Positions 7,908-17,381 of a DNA stretch of 64,000 nucleotides are shown here, in pieces. Source of the stretch: Tenacibaculum sp. AHE14PA (GTDB lineage: Bacteria > Bacteroidota > Bacteroidia > Flavobacteriales > Flavobacteriaceae); the NCBI RefSeq assembly GCF_019278465.1, contig NZ_CP058983.1:1487501-1551500 (forward strand). The letters are read 5' to 3'. Position numbers and translations under genes: made by a program. The notes under the pieces were generated by a model. That model saw nothing but the letters and a program-made list of their open reading frames with translations, made no database searches and was not told the origin of the DNA. Position 1 is the stretch's first letter. Each line of letters begins with the position of its first letter.

Positions 7908-9272
7908 TTACTGTACTTTACTTATCAATTCATCTAAAGAACAAGTAGTTTGCTCTCCGTTTACCATATCTTTTAAAACAAACATATCGTTTTTAATAGT
8001 AGTTACCACATATTGTATGTCTCTACTACCAACGTATTTCCATTGTTTTTTCTCTTGTTTATTGCTTGTCGCGGTATCAGGGTACAACTCTGATTTTATG
8101 TTATGCGCTCTTAATTTCTTAATAGCTTTTATCTTCGATAGATTTTCTGCTTCATCAAAATTTAAAAATAACACTCTTGGTTTTGGCAACTCAACCTCTT
8201 CAAATAAATTTAATTCTTCCATTACCAAGTAAATTCTGTCTAACCCGAAAGAAATACCTACGCCACTTACATCCTTTAATCCGAAGATTCCTGTTAAATC
8301 GTCATAACGACCTCCGCCACCGATAGACCCCATTTTTACACCTTCTGGTGGTGCTACTTCATAAATGGCACCTGTGTAATAATTTAATCCGCGAGCTAAA
8401 GTTACATCTAACGTTAACGAAGCAGACGCCAACCCTATTTCTTCTATCATCTCTACAACAGTACGTAATTCTTGTACACCTGCCAATCCTTCATCTGAAG
8501 CTTGTAACATTTCTTGCAAAGACGCTAACTTATCTTGATTAGTTCCTGAAAAATTAAATAACGGATCTACTTTTACAATAGCATATTCAGAAATTCCTTT
8601 TTCAAGCATTTCTTTTACAACACCTTCTTTACCAATTTTATCTAACTTATCTAAAGCAACCGTAAAATCGATTAATTTATCTTTTGCGCCAATTACCTCA
8701 GCAATACCAGATAATATTTTTCGGTTATTGATTTTTATAGTCGCACCGTTTAAACCTAACTTACTAAAAACAGTATCATATAACTGTACAAATTCTACTT
8801 CTTGCAATAATGATTTACTTCCTACTACATCCGCATCACATTGATAAAACTCTCTGAAACGTCCTTTTTGCGGACGATCTGCTCTCCAAACTGGTTGAAT
8901 TTGGTATCTTTTAAAAGGAAACGTAATATCGTTTTGGTGCTGTACCACGTAACGTGCAAACGGCACTGTTAAGTCGTAACGCAAAGCTTTTTCAGATATT
9001 TTTGAAGTCGTTTTAAGACTGTTTTTTTCTGTTAATAAAGCTTCGTCTACTTTTTTTAAATAATCTCCAGAATTTAAAATCTTAAAAATTAAACGATCTC
9101 CTTCTTCTCCATACTTTCCCATTAAGGTTGATGAGTTTTCGAAACTTGGTGTTTCGATAGGCTGGAATCCGAAATTTTCAAACGCGTGTTTGATCGTATT
9201 AAATATGTAATTTCTTTTTGCTACTTCACTTGATGAAAAATCTCTGGTTCCCTTTGGGATTGATGGTTTCAT
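7908..9272 (-). CDS. hisS: Histidyl-tRNA synthetase
   Basis: Class II aminoacyl-tRNA synthetase charging tRNA-His. All class motifs are visible: motif 2 (PVWRADRPQKGRFREFYQCD), the histidine-binding LARGLNYYTG stretch, motif 3 (GGGRYDDLTGIFG...GISFGLDR) and a C-terminal anticodon-binding domain (about residues 360-454). The length of 454 is usual. It stands as a single gene, upstream of folE on the same strand with a 44-bp gap containing the folE promoter box. Confidence 0.97.
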   Translation of the reverse strand: MKPSIPKGTRDFSSSEVAKRNYIFNTIKHAFENFGFQPIETPSFENSSTLMGKYGEEGDRLIFKILNSGDYLKKVDEALLTEKNSLKTTSKISEKALRYDLTVPFARYVVQHQNDITFPFKRYQIQPVWRADRPQKGRFREFYQCDADVVGSKSLLQEVEFVQLYDTVFSKLGLNGATIKINNRKILSGIAEVIGAKDKLIDFTVALDKLDKIGKEGVVKEMLEKGISEYAIVKVDPLFNFSGTNQDKLASLQEMLQASDEGLAGVQELRTVVEMIEEIGLASASLTLDVTLARGLNYYTGAIYEVAPPEGVKMGSIGGGGRYDDLTGIFGLKDVSGVGISFGLDRIYLVMEELNLFEEVELPKPRVLFLNFDEAENLSKIKAIKKLRAHNIKSELYPDTATSNKQEKKQWKYVGSRDIQYVVTTIKNDMFVLKDMVNGEQTTCSLDELISKVQ

Positions 9273-9430
9273 AGTTAATTATGAATTGTGGATTATAAAT
9301 CGTGAGTTTTTCTCAAAACTTAAAATCTGTAATTTTTAAACGTTTGTATTCTGTTACTTAAAAGTAAGTTTTCACAAGAGTAAAATACTTAATCTAACTT
9401 AGTTGACAAATATCTGAATTTATAGGCGAA

Positions 9431-10360
9431 TTATAAAGTTTTATTTACGCGTTTTAATCGATAAATAGCTGCGTTTAATTCAAACCCTAAAAGCAGTATA
9501 ATTGCGTTTAACCACACAAACAACATTAAGATTAACAATGTACCAATAGAACCATAAAGTTGGTTATATGTTGCGAATTTTACCACATAAATTCCGAATA
9601 AATAAAAAGAAAATAAAGATAACACTGTGGTTAAAATTGCTCCTGGCGAAAAGAACCTCACTTCCCTTCCTTGTTTGGTTCCGAAACGAAAGAGTAACGA
9701 AACAATTGTAAAAATCATTATTAAGAATAATAAACCTCTACCCCAATAAAAAAAATCTAAATCACTCGTCTCTAACCATCCTATTTCATTGATTCTAGAC
9801 AATGCTAGTTGGTAAAAAATAATAGCAACTACCGTTATTATCAAGAAAAAAGACATCAATAACGAAACACCTAGCGATACAATATAGGCTACAAAAACAC
9901 TTCTAAATTCTGTTACATGGTATGAATATTCGAATCCGCCAAAAATGGCATTTACTCCGTTTGTCATTAAAAAAATTGACGCTAAGAATCCAAATGATAA
10001 TAAACCACCATACTGGTTGTTAATAATATCTTTTAATACCAAATCTACAGCCTCAAAGGTTTCTGGAGGCAGCATTTCTTGAATTAACCAAAAGAGATTA
10101 TCCTGAAACCCATCAATAGGTATGTAAGGTATTAACGACAAGATAAATAGCATAAAAGGAAAAATTGCCATAAAAAAACTAAAAGCAATACCACCAGCTC
10201 TAGTAGTTAAAGCACCTTTTACAATACCAATAACATACATTTCTAGCACGTCATATAAAGACATTCCTTCTAACCCTGGTATTTTAATTTTTTTTCCAAA
10301 AACTACTAACAAGTTTAATACTGGTACTTTTTCTAAATTATCTTCTATTTGTTTTGTCAT
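9431..10360 (-). CDS. YihY/BrkB-family inner-membrane protein
   Basis: A 309-residue membrane protein with six predicted transmembrane segments and the family hallmark region TTRAGGIAFSFFMAIFPFMLFILSL after a short cytoplasmic N-terminus, plus GSIGTLLILMLFVWLNAIILLLGFELNAA near the C-terminus. Members were once annotated as RNase BN, which is incorrect; their role, probably transport or envelope-related, is unresolved. It is monocistronic, with about 160 bp of featureless AT-rich DNA on either side. Confidence 0.9.
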   Translation of the reverse strand: MTKQIEDNLEKVPVLNLLVVFGKKIKIPGLEGMSLYDVLEMYVIGIVKGALTTRAGGIAFSFFMAIFPFMLFILSLIPYIPIDGFQDNLFWLIQEMLPPETFEAVDLVLKDIINNQYGGLLSFGFLASIFLMTNGVNAIFGGFEYSYHVTEFRSVFVAYIVSLGVSLLMSFFLIITVVAIIFYQLALSRINEIGWLETSDLDFFYWGRGLLFLIMIFTIVSLLFRFGTKQGREVRFFSPGAILTTVLSLFSFYLFGIYVVKFATYNQLYGSIGTLLILMLFVWLNAIILLLGFELNAAIYRLKRVNKTL

Positions 10361-10531
10361 TTATTAAGTTTCGAAGATTTTAAAGTTCTTTTATTAATTA
10401 CTATTCCGCTTTAAACTTTGGTAAAAGCATGCATTATTTACTTTAATAGTTGATATGTCTCTCTCGGTTTACCTCAAAAGCACATTAAAAAATAAAGAGT
10501 AGTCTTAACCTGAATCAAGTTCTCACTAAAA

Positions 10532-11101
10532 CTATTCAATAACAATATTATGTTTTTGTAACAATCCTATAACATTCTCTTTTGAAAACTTTGCTTTTTT
10601 AAGCTTATTATTATCAGGATCAATACTAAAATTAAAGGCGGTTTTAAAATCTACCTTTTCTAATATTGAGCGATCAAATATGGCACTTTTTAAATCGCAC
10701 GTATCAAAAAATGAATTTGTAAGATCTGTTTCTGTAAAATCAACCTCTTGCAAATTACAATTTACAAATTTTGTGTTTGGTATTTTTAACTTATAAAATG
10801 ATGAGAAATTTAATTGACAGTCTTTAAAACTAAACTGCAATAAAAACGAATCACATTCATTAAATTTTACACCAATCATTTTACATTTTACAAAAGACGC
10901 TTCCTTAAAAGCGCTATTTGTTACAATGGTATTACTAAAATTACAATCGATAAATTCACATTCTACAAATTGGATATTTGACGCATGTACGTTTTCGAAA
11001 CTACAGTTCTCGAACGTACAATTATCGTATTCCCCCTTTTTGATTTTTGTTTCGTTAAAATCAATTTTTGTAAATGTTTCGCTATCGAAGTAATCGTTCA
11101 T
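10532..11101 (-). CDS. Pentapeptide-repeat protein
   Basis: A 189-residue protein made mostly of A(D/N)LxX-type pentapeptides with a central Phe/Leu every five residues (for example CTFENCSFENV, CEFIDCNFSNT, CDLKSAIFDRS), predicting a right-handed quadrilateral beta-helix. The repeats run from about residue 20 to 150 and are rich in Cys and Asn; the C-terminus ends in a helix, VIGLLQKHNIVIE, like the dimerisation tail of Qnr/MfpA DNA-gyrase-protecting proteins. Whether it binds gyrase is unknown. No signal peptide. It is monocistronic. Confidence 0.85.
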   Translation of the reverse strand: MNDYFDSETFTKIDFNETKIKKGEYDNCTFENCSFENVHASNIQFVECEFIDCNFSNTIVTNSAFKEASFVKCKMIGVKFNECDSFLLQFSFKDCQLNFSSFYKLKIPNTKFVNCNLQEVDFTETDLTNSFFDTCDLKSAIFDRSILEKVDFKTAFNFSIDPDNNKLKKAKFSKENVIGLLQKHNIVIE

Positions 11102-11169
11102 TTTAAAATAACCTTAGAGTGTTTATGAGCACTAAAACATCTCGATACAAATTTATTCGTTCCTCTTAA

Positions 11170-11282
11170 TTTACTCGATGTGACAACCTCACAATTGTAA
11201 ATATCATTTTTTTTTTTAAACACTGAGTAAAAATCTCTGCAAAAAATCATTCATTACCTAAGATTTACTCGATGTGACAACC
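11170..11282. repeat. Pair of 19-bp direct repeats downstream of the M3 peptidase gene
   Basis: TTTACTCGATGTGACAACC occurs at 11170-11188 and again at 11264-11282, each followed by a similar ATTGTAA context. The second copy ends 4 bp from the stop codon of the peptidase gene. The intervening 75 bp are AT-rich with a T10 run. The origin may be a small local duplication. Confidence 0.7.
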
Positions 11283-11285
11283 AAA

Positions 11286-13391
11286 CTATTGTAATCCTCT
11301 AGCTTTTAACATTGGAGCCGCTTTTGGATTTCTTCCTGCAAAAGTATTATACATTTTAGCGTAATCCATCGTGTTTCCTTTTGATAAAACTTGCTCGCGG
11401 AATTTCTGTCCGTTTTCACGCGTTAACAATCCGTTATCTTTAAACCAATCATAAGCATCGTGACTTAACATCTCTGTCCATAAATACGAATAATAACCAG
11501 CTGCGTAGCCACCGCTAAAAACATGTGCGAAATATGTAGAACGATATCTTGGCGGAACTTCTGCTATTTTTAATTGCATCTTTTTTAAAGCATCTTCTTC
11601 AAACTTAGCAACATCCTCTATCTTTTCATCAGCAGAAACAGTATGCCAATTCATATCTAAACTAGAAGAACATAAGTTTTCTATCATCGAATATCCTTGA
11701 TTAAAAGTTCCGGCATCTTTAATTTTCTTTAATAAATCAGCAGGTATTACTTCTCCTGTTTTATAATGCACCGCATAATTATTTAATATCTCTGGATGTG
11801 TTGACCAGTTTTCGTTAAACTGAGATGGGAACTCAACAAAATCTCTCGCTGTACTTGTTCCTGAAATTGATGCATATTGTTGATTACCGAATAAACCGTG
11901 TAATGCATGTCCGAATTCATGAAACATAGTTTCAACTTCACCAAAACTAATTAAAGCCGGTTCACCTGCTGCTGGCTTTGGCGAATTACATACATTATAT
12001 ATTACTGGTTTTTGATTGCGTAACTTAGATTGTTTTACGAAAGCACTCATCCAAGCGCCACCACGTTTACTATCTCTTGCAAAGAAATCTCCATAATATA
12101 ATCCTAACTTAGATCCATCTTCTTCAAACAACTCATACACCACAACATCTGGATGGTAAACCGGAATATCGGTGCGTTTTTTAAATGTAATTCCGTATAA
12201 CTTAGTAGCTGCATAAAAAACACCTTTCTCTAATACATTTGTTACTTCAAAATAAGGCTTTACCTCCTCTTCATTAAGATTATATTTAGATTTACGCACT
12301 TTTTCAGCGTAATGATTCCAATCGTAAGCCGCTAATTTAAAATCGTTTCCTTCTTTTTTAATTTCAGCCTGAATTTCTTTAGTTTCTGAAGCAACTTTAT
12401 CTAAAGCACCCGGAATTAATCCGCTAAACATTTTAAAAACCTCGTCTGGTGTTCCTGCCATTGTTCCCTGTAAACTCCAACTTGCATAGTTTTTAAAACC
12501 TAAAATCTGCGCTTTGTTTGCTCGTAAAGCAACCATTTTTTTAACCAACTCACTTGTGTCATATTCACCAGCATCTGATCTATGAATAGATTTTTCTAAC
12601 AACTCTTTACGAACTTCTCTGTTTTCTAAAGTTTGTAATGATGGTTGTTGACTTGTATTAATTAACTGAATTTCATATTTACCGTCTTTATTTAACGACT
12701 TAATTTTTTCTTCAGAAAATCCTTTTAACTTTTCTTTATCAGTAATAACAACACCTCCTTTTTTACTTGCATCTAATAATTTTTTACCAAAATCATTTGC
12801 CAAGCTTGCTATTTCTGAGTTAATTTCTTTTAACTTCTCTTTTTTATCTTCTGATAAATCAGCTCCTGCTTTAGAAAAATTCTTATAATATTCTTTTACC
12901 AAATGTTTAGATTCAGCATCTAATTGTAAACTATCTACATTATTATAAACAGTTTTAATTTTAGCAAACAATGCGGTATTTAGTAAAATATCATCATTGT
13001 GTTTAGAAAATTTTGGCGCTAACTCTTTCTGAATCTCTTTAATTGTATCGTTTGTATTAGCTCCTGCTAATCCATAAAAAACAGCGGTAACTCTATCTAG
13101 AGTTTTACTACTTTCTTCTAAACTTAAAATAGTATTTTTAAAAGTTGCTGTCTCTGTATTTTCAACAATTTCTTTAATTGTTTCATTTTGCAATTTCATA
13201 CCTTCTAAAATAGCTGGCATAAAATGTTCATTTTTTATCTTCGTAAAATCTGGCGCACCATAATCTAATGTGCTTTTAACTAATAACGGATTTTCTACAG
13301 CCATATTCGTTTTTGTTTCTTTTTTAGCTTCTTTAGTATTACATGAAATTGCCAATACTAAGGTTGCTAGTATAATTATATGTTTTTTCAT
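11286..13391 (-). CDS. M3-family metallopeptidase (peptidyl-dipeptidase Dcp-like), lipoprotein
   Basis: A 701-residue zinc peptidase of the thimet oligopeptidase/Dcp family that trims short peptides. The zinc site HEFGH is at residues 491-495 and the downstream glutamate ligand region ENLCSSSLDMNW follows. An N-terminal lipobox LAISC (Cys17) makes it a likely lipoprotein, so it probably acts at the periplasmic face of a membrane rather than in the cytosol. Length agrees with Dcp. The gene is 15 bp downstream of nadC on the same strand, so co-transcription is likely though no functional link is evident. Confidence 0.93.
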   Translation of the reverse strand: MKKHIIILATLVLAISCNTKEAKKETKTNMAVENPLLVKSTLDYGAPDFTKIKNEHFMPAILEGMKLQNETIKEIVENTETATFKNTILSLEESSKTLDRVTAVFYGLAGANTNDTIKEIQKELAPKFSKHNDDILLNTALFAKIKTVYNNVDSLQLDAESKHLVKEYYKNFSKAGADLSEDKKEKLKEINSEIASLANDFGKKLLDASKKGGVVITDKEKLKGFSEEKIKSLNKDGKYEIQLINTSQQPSLQTLENREVRKELLEKSIHRSDAGEYDTSELVKKMVALRANKAQILGFKNYASWSLQGTMAGTPDEVFKMFSGLIPGALDKVASETKEIQAEIKKEGNDFKLAAYDWNHYAEKVRKSKYNLNEEEVKPYFEVTNVLEKGVFYAATKLYGITFKKRTDIPVYHPDVVVYELFEEDGSKLGLYYGDFFARDSKRGGAWMSAFVKQSKLRNQKPVIYNVCNSPKPAAGEPALISFGEVETMFHEFGHALHGLFGNQQYASISGTSTARDFVEFPSQFNENWSTHPEILNNYAVHYKTGEVIPADLLKKIKDAGTFNQGYSMIENLCSSSLDMNWHTVSADEKIEDVAKFEEDALKKMQLKIAEVPPRYRSTYFAHVFSGGYAAGYYSYLWTEMLSHDAYDWFKDNGLLTRENGQKFREQVLSKGNTMDYAKMYNTFAGRNPKAAPMLKARGLQ

Positions 13392-13406
13392 TTTGATAAA
13401 ATTAAA

Positions 13407-14267
13407 TTAATCAACTGCTTTTAAACTTAAATCTAAATTATAAACCGAATGTGTTAAGGCGCCTGATGATATAAAATCTACACCACACTCAGCATACTCA
13501 CGAATTGTTTCTTCATTAATTCCGCCAGAAGATTCTGTTAAGCAAGTATTACCTATTAAGGCAACCGCTTTACGTGTATCTTCATAATTAAAATTATCTA
13601 TTAAAATACGATACACTCCTTCGTTCGATAAAATCTCTTTAATTTCTTCTAAACTACGCGCTTCTACTATAATTTTAATATCTAAACCTTTCTCTGCTAA
13701 ATATTTTTTTGTTTTAGTAATTGCTGGTGTAATTCCGCCTGCAAAATCGATATGATTGTCTTTTATCATTACCATATCATACAATGCAAATCTGTGATTT
13801 TCTCCGCCACCAATTTTAACTGCCCATTTTTCTATAGCACGAATACCTGGCGTTGTTTTACGAGTGTCTAAAACTTTTGTTTTTGTTCCTTCTAATAAAT
13901 TAGCAAAAAATTTCGTTTTCGTTGCAATGGCACTCATACGTTGCATTGCATTTAACACCAAACGCTCTGCCATTAAAATAGATTGTGATTTTCCTGACAC
14001 ATAAAAAACAACATCCCCGTATTTTACTTCATCTCCGTCGTTAATTAATGTTTCTATTTGCAAATCAGCATCAACATAATTAAAAACCATTTTGGCAAAT
14101 TCTACTCCAGCTATAATTCCGTCATCTTTAACCAATAATTTTGCTTTACCAGTAGCGTCCGAAGGAATACAAGAAAGTGATGTATGATCTCCATCGCCAA
14201 TATCTTCGCGAATAGCATTAACAATAATTAAATCTAGTTCTTTATTAAATTGTTCTTTTGATATCAT
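13407..14267 (-). CDS. nadC: Nicotinate-nucleotide diphosphorylase (quinolinate phosphoribosyltransferase)
   Basis: Makes nicotinate mononucleotide from quinolinate and PRPP in de novo NAD synthesis. The 286-residue protein has the active-site signature RKTTPGIRAIEKWAVKIGGG followed by NHRFALYDMVMIKDNHI and the PRPP-binding ISSGALTHS near the C-terminus. It is divergent from rlmH with a 61-bp gap; nadA and nadB are not in the window. Confidence 0.96.
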   Translation of the reverse strand: MISKEQFNKELDLIIVNAIREDIGDGDHTSLSCIPSDATGKAKLLVKDDGIIAGVEFAKMVFNYVDADLQIETLINDGDEVKYGDVVFYVSGKSQSILMAERLVLNAMQRMSAIATKTKFFANLLEGTKTKVLDTRKTTPGIRAIEKWAVKIGGGENHRFALYDMVMIKDNHIDFAGGITPAITKTKKYLAEKGLDIKIIVEARSLEEIKEILSNEGVYRILIDNFNYEDTRKAVALIGNTCLTESSGGINEETIREYAECGVDFISSGALTHSVYNLDLSLKAVD

Positions 14268-14316
14268 GTTTTCAATAATTCTGACGTAAAAATACTAATT
14301 CGTAGTGCATAATTCA

Positions 14317-14324
14317 TAATTTTA
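14317..14324 (+). promoter_or_regulatory. rlmH promoter -7-like box abutting the start codon
   Basis: TAATTTTA (one mismatch to TAnnTTTG) ends 4 nt before the rlmH ATG, followed by CAGC. This predicts transcription beginning at or next to the start codon, so the message may be leaderless. The same CAGCATG arrangement precedes the rlmB-like gene. Confidence 0.35.
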
Positions 14325-14328
14325 CAGC

Positions 14329-14802
14329 ATGAAAATAAAACTAATAGCCATTGGTAAAACTGATGATAAAAATTTGATTCAGTTGATTGATAATTATCAA
14401 AACAGATTAAAACATTATGTTAAGTTTGAACTAGAGGTTATACCTGACATTAAAAATGTTAAGAATCTTAGTGAATCTCAACAAAAAGAAAAAGAAGGTG
14501 AATTAATTTTGGCTAAACTTCAAAACACCGATCAACTTGTTTTATTAGATGATAAAGGAAAACATTTTACATCTATTGAATTCTCTCAATATTTACAAAA
14601 AAAGATGAATTCAGGTATTAAACAATTAGTTTTAGTAATTGGTGGGCCTTACGGATTTTCGGATGCGGTATACAAAAAAGCAAATGGGAAGTTATCTTTA
14701 TCTAAAATGACCTTCTCGCATCAAATGATACGTTTATTTATTGTGGAACAAGTTTATCGTGGCTTTACTATTCTTAAGAATGAACCCTATCATCATGAGT
14801 AA
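14329..14802 (+). CDS. rlmH: 23S rRNA (pseudouridine-1915-N3)-methyltransferase
   Basis: SPOUT-class methyltransferase that modifies pseudouridine 1915 of 23S rRNA on the 70S ribosome. The 157-residue protein carries the knotted SAM-binding loop VIGGPYGF (about residues 104-111) and the C-terminal segment LSLSKMTFSHQMIRLFIVEQVYRG ending in YHHE, all characteristic of RlmH. The start codon is close behind a promoter-like box. Confidence 0.97.
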   Translation: MKIKLIAIGKTDDKNLIQLIDNYQNRLKHYVKFELEVIPDIKNVKNLSESQQKEKEGELILAKLQNTDQLVLLDDKGKHFTSIEFSQYLQKKMNSGIKQLVLVIGGPYGFSDAVYKKANGKLSLSKMTFSHQMIRLFIVEQVYRGFTILKNEPYHHE

Positions 14803-14867
14803 TTAAGCTACTTTTTCGGGACCATAAAGTTCTTAAAAAAACAACTATTTTTTTATTTAAATTTTTG

Positions 14868-14875
14868 TAATTTTG
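14868..14875 (+). promoter_or_regulatory. Candidate promoter -7 box for the coiled-coil gene
   Basis: TAATTTTG matches TAnnTTTG 45 bp before the start codon of the coiled-coil protein. The -33 element is not recognisable. Confidence 0.4.
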
Positions 14876-14919
14876 TCGCCCCAAAAAAGTGTATTAAATA
14901 TTACAATAAATAAATCAAA

Positions 14920-15762
14920 ATGAAAACATTAAAATTTTTATTAACCGCTGTTTTTTTCATCTTTTTCGCTAGTTTACAACAAGTAAATGCTCAAAACGAA
15001 ATTAAATTATTAAAATCACAAGTAGAAGACAAAAAAGATCAAATTGACGCTAACGAAGAAGTTTTAGTTAGTGGTGTTAGAGCTTTAAAACGTGTAACTG
15101 CTAATTTAGAAGACTTCAAGAAAGGTAAAAACACTACTAAAGAAGAGATTAAAAGAAAAGAAAAGATTGTTTCAAGCATGCAAAGTAGGTTAACTAGGTT
15201 AAATGCTCAAATCGACATGCAAAAAGATGATTTAGCTGCTATTGAAAGAAAACTAGAAAGAAAAACTAGAAAGAGCTCTCCGAAAGTAGCTAAGGTAGTT
15301 ACTGAAAAAACCGTTGTAAATAACAGTGTAAACAACACAGTAAGCGAATTAGCTTTACGTAAAAAACAATTAGAAGACGCTCGTTTAAAGTTAGAAAATG
15401 ATCGTAAAGCAAAAGAAATTGCTTATTTAAAACAACAAGAATCGTTACGTTTAGAGGCTGAAAAATTAAAACAATTAGACAACCAAATTAAGGCTGAAGA
15501 AAAATCTATCGTTAAAGAAAAAGGAACTTTAATTAGTGATTACGAAGATGATATTAGTATTAATGAAGAAATTTTAACAAGCGGAAAAGAAGGTTTAGCT
15601 AGAATGAATGCTAAATTAGAAAAAGCTAAAAAAGACCCATCTACTTCTAAAGAGAGTATTGCTCGTAAAGAAGCTATTATAGTTAAAATTAAAGATCGTT
15701 TAATTAAAATACAAGAAGAAATTAATGCTAAGAAATTAGAACTAAATAAATTAAAAGGTTAA
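14920..15762 (+). CDS. Secreted coiled-coil protein with internal duplication, unknown function
   Basis: A 280-residue protein with a signal peptide (residues 1-25, ending VNAQ) and almost entirely charged helical sequence. Two related blocks of about 69 residues, roughly 41-109 and 210-278, share the pattern D-x-I-x-x-NEE-(V/I)-L-x-SG-x-x-x-L-x-R, then L-(E/D)-x-x-K-K and R-K-E-x-I-V-x-x-(M/I), so the ends of the protein are a duplicated module. They flank a longer coiled coil (about 140-205). It is likely periplasmic or envelope-associated. I do not recognise the family. Single gene closed by a strong terminator. Confidence 0.8.
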   Translation: MKTLKFLLTAVFFIFFASLQQVNAQNEIKLLKSQVEDKKDQIDANEEVLVSGVRALKRVTANLEDFKKGKNTTKEEIKRKEKIVSSMQSRLTRLNAQIDMQKDDLAAIERKLERKTRKSSPKVAKVVTEKTVVNNSVNNTVSELALRKKQLEDARLKLENDRKAKEIAYLKQQESLRLEAEKLKQLDNQIKAEEKSIVKEKGTLISDYEDDISINEEILTSGKEGLARMNAKLEKAKKDPSTSKESIARKEAIIVKIKDRLIKIQEEINAKKLELNKLKG

Positions 15763-15782
15763 GAACTCTTAATTATTCCTTT

Positions 15783-15825
15783 AAAAAAGCTGAAATTTAG
15801 AAACATCTAAATTTCGGCTTTTTTA
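15783..15825 (+). terminator. Bidirectional terminator between convergent genes
   Basis: A long inverted repeat (AAAAAAGCTGAAATTTAGA / TCTAAATTTCGGCTTTTTT with loop AACA) flanked by A and T runs lies between the convergent coiled-coil and XRE genes and can serve both. Confidence 0.9.
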
Positions 15826-15839
15826 TTATACTTAATTTA

Positions 15840-16601
15840 TTATTTTTTTACCAATCTATAAATAACAATTATATCTAAAATGGTTGTTGGTATTAGTAAA
15901 AAAGCGCCCACACCCGCTAAAAATAATGTAACCAAACAAACACCTAGTATTATCTCTAAAACTCCATTAACCTGAATTAAAGTACCTAATTTAGTTTTTA
16001 ACTTCAATAGACTAGCTCCAAATATTATTTGAATTATTCCAAAAACTAACAACTCAACAACAGTTATTGTAACTATTAATCCATCAGAAAAATATATTAA
16101 AAAAATATCATACAACTCTGCTAAAACGTATGCTAACATAAAAATGTAAACAATAATTTCTAATAACTTATATGAATATAATTTTGCTATTTTTAAAAAC
16201 CCCCTAAAAAATATTACAAATGTTATTGATGAAATTATTTTAATACTTGTATATATTACTACACCAGTATAAATTTCGCCTTCAATATAACTATACAGGT
16301 CTATAGTTGTTTCAATAAAACCAAACACAAGATATATAATTCCAAAAATCCAAGCTGTGTTTAACACCTTTCTGTCATACTCGTTAATTTCTATATCATT
16401 TGTAAAACTACTTATATCAAAATCTGCTTCTAACGCCTCTAAAATTGTTTTAATAGTAAAACTTCTCGGAGAGGTTTCTCCGGCTTCTATTCTTTGAATC
16501 GTACGCACATTGATATTACATTTTTCTACTAGCTCTTCTTGAGTTAAACCTTTTTGTTTTCTTAATTCAGAAATTTTCTTTCCTAATGCTGGCTGTTTCA
16601 T
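15840..16601 (-). CDS. XRE-family HTH protein with C-terminal membrane domain
   Basis: A DNA-binding membrane protein. The N-terminal HTH (KKISELRKQKGLTQEELVEKC and VRTIQRIEAGETSPRSFT) covers about residues 4-65; the rest holds about six hydrophobic segments. I chose the ATG at 16601 (MKQPALGKKI...), the conserved start in flavobacterial relatives as I recall them; an upstream ATG at 16625 adds eight residues. Such proteins may couple membrane state to transcription, but no target is visible. Convergent with the coiled-coil gene and divergent from rdgB. Confidence 0.82.
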   Translation of the reverse strand: MKQPALGKKISELRKQKGLTQEELVEKCNINVRTIQRIEAGETSPRSFTIKTILEALEADFDISSFTNDIEINEYDRKVLNTAWIFGIIYLVFGFIETTIDLYSYIEGEIYTGVVIYTSIKIISSITFVIFFRGFLKIAKLYSYKLLEIIVYIFMLAYVLAELYDIFLIYFSDGLIVTITVVELLVFGIIQIIFGASLLKLKTKLGTLIQVNGVLEIILGVCLVTLFLAGVGAFLLIPTTILDIIVIYRLVKK

Positions 16602-16752
16602 AATAAGTAAATTTTTATTTTCCATACAATCTTACTTTAGCTTTTCTTTTTTATGAAACATTTTAATTGATTTTAACCCGACATTTACACGACGTTCCTT
16701 TATTAACAACACCTACAGAGATTTGTTATTTTGATAAAAATAAAAATATTAA

Positions 16753-16782
16753 TTACAAAGATGATAAAAAACAATACATTTG
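16753..16782 (+). promoter_or_regulatory. rdgB promoter
   Basis: TTA-N19-TACATTTG, one mismatch from the Bacteroidota consensus, 21 bp before the rdgB start. It probably drives rdgB and the two ABC-transporter genes as one unit. Confidence 0.6.
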
Positions 16783-16802
16783 TTTACATTAAAAATTGAT
16801 TA

Positions 16803-17381
16803 ATGAAACTTGTTTTTGCCACAAATAATCTAAACAAACTAGCGGAAGTTAAAAAAATGCTTCCTAAAAATATTGAGCTATTATCTTTAAACGATATTCA
16901 ATGTTTTGATGACATTGAAGAAACTGCAACCACTTTAGATGGTAATGCAAAAATAAAAGCAGATCATATTACCAGTAAATTTAACTTTAATTGTTTTGCT
17001 GATGATACTGGTCTAGAAGTTGAAAGCTTAAACGGAGCCCCAGGTGTATATTCTGCTCGTTATGCAGGTGAACCAAGTAATTCAGAGAACAACATGCAAA
17101 AAATGCTAACTGAGTTAAACGGAAAAGAAAATAGAACAGCACAATTTAGAACCTCAATATGTTTAAATTTAAACGGCAAACAGTTTTTATTTAATGGTAT
17201 TTGTAAAGGGAGTATCTTAACTAAAAAGCAAGGAGAAAAAGGATTTGGATACGATCCTATTTTTCAACCTGAAGGATTTAAGCAATCATTTGCAGAGATG
17301 AGTTCTGAAGAAAAAAACACTATTAGTCACCGTGGATTAGCCATTAAAAAATTAGTTGAATTTTTAAAATCAATCAACTAA
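16803..17381 (+). CDS. rdgB: Non-canonical purine NTP pyrophosphatase (RdgB/HAM1)
   Basis: Hydrolyses dITP, ITP and XTP to monophosphates so that they are not built into DNA or RNA. The 192-residue protein shows the family motifs [12 protein letters not shown] at the N-terminus, [24 protein letters not shown] (active site) and FGYDPIF, then ISHRGLA near the end. Its TAA stop is immediately followed by the TTG start of the FecCD-like permease with no spacer, so translation is probably coupled. Confidence 0.95.
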   Translation: MKLVFATNNLNKLAEVKKMLPKNIELLSLNDIQCFDDIEETATTLDGNAKIKADHITSKFNFNCFADDTGLEVESLNGAPGVYSARYAGEPSNSENNMQKMLTELNGKENRTAQFRTSICLNLNGKQFLFNGICKGSILTKKQGEKGFGYDPIFQPEGFKQSFAEMSSEEKNTISHRGLAIKKLVEFLKSIN

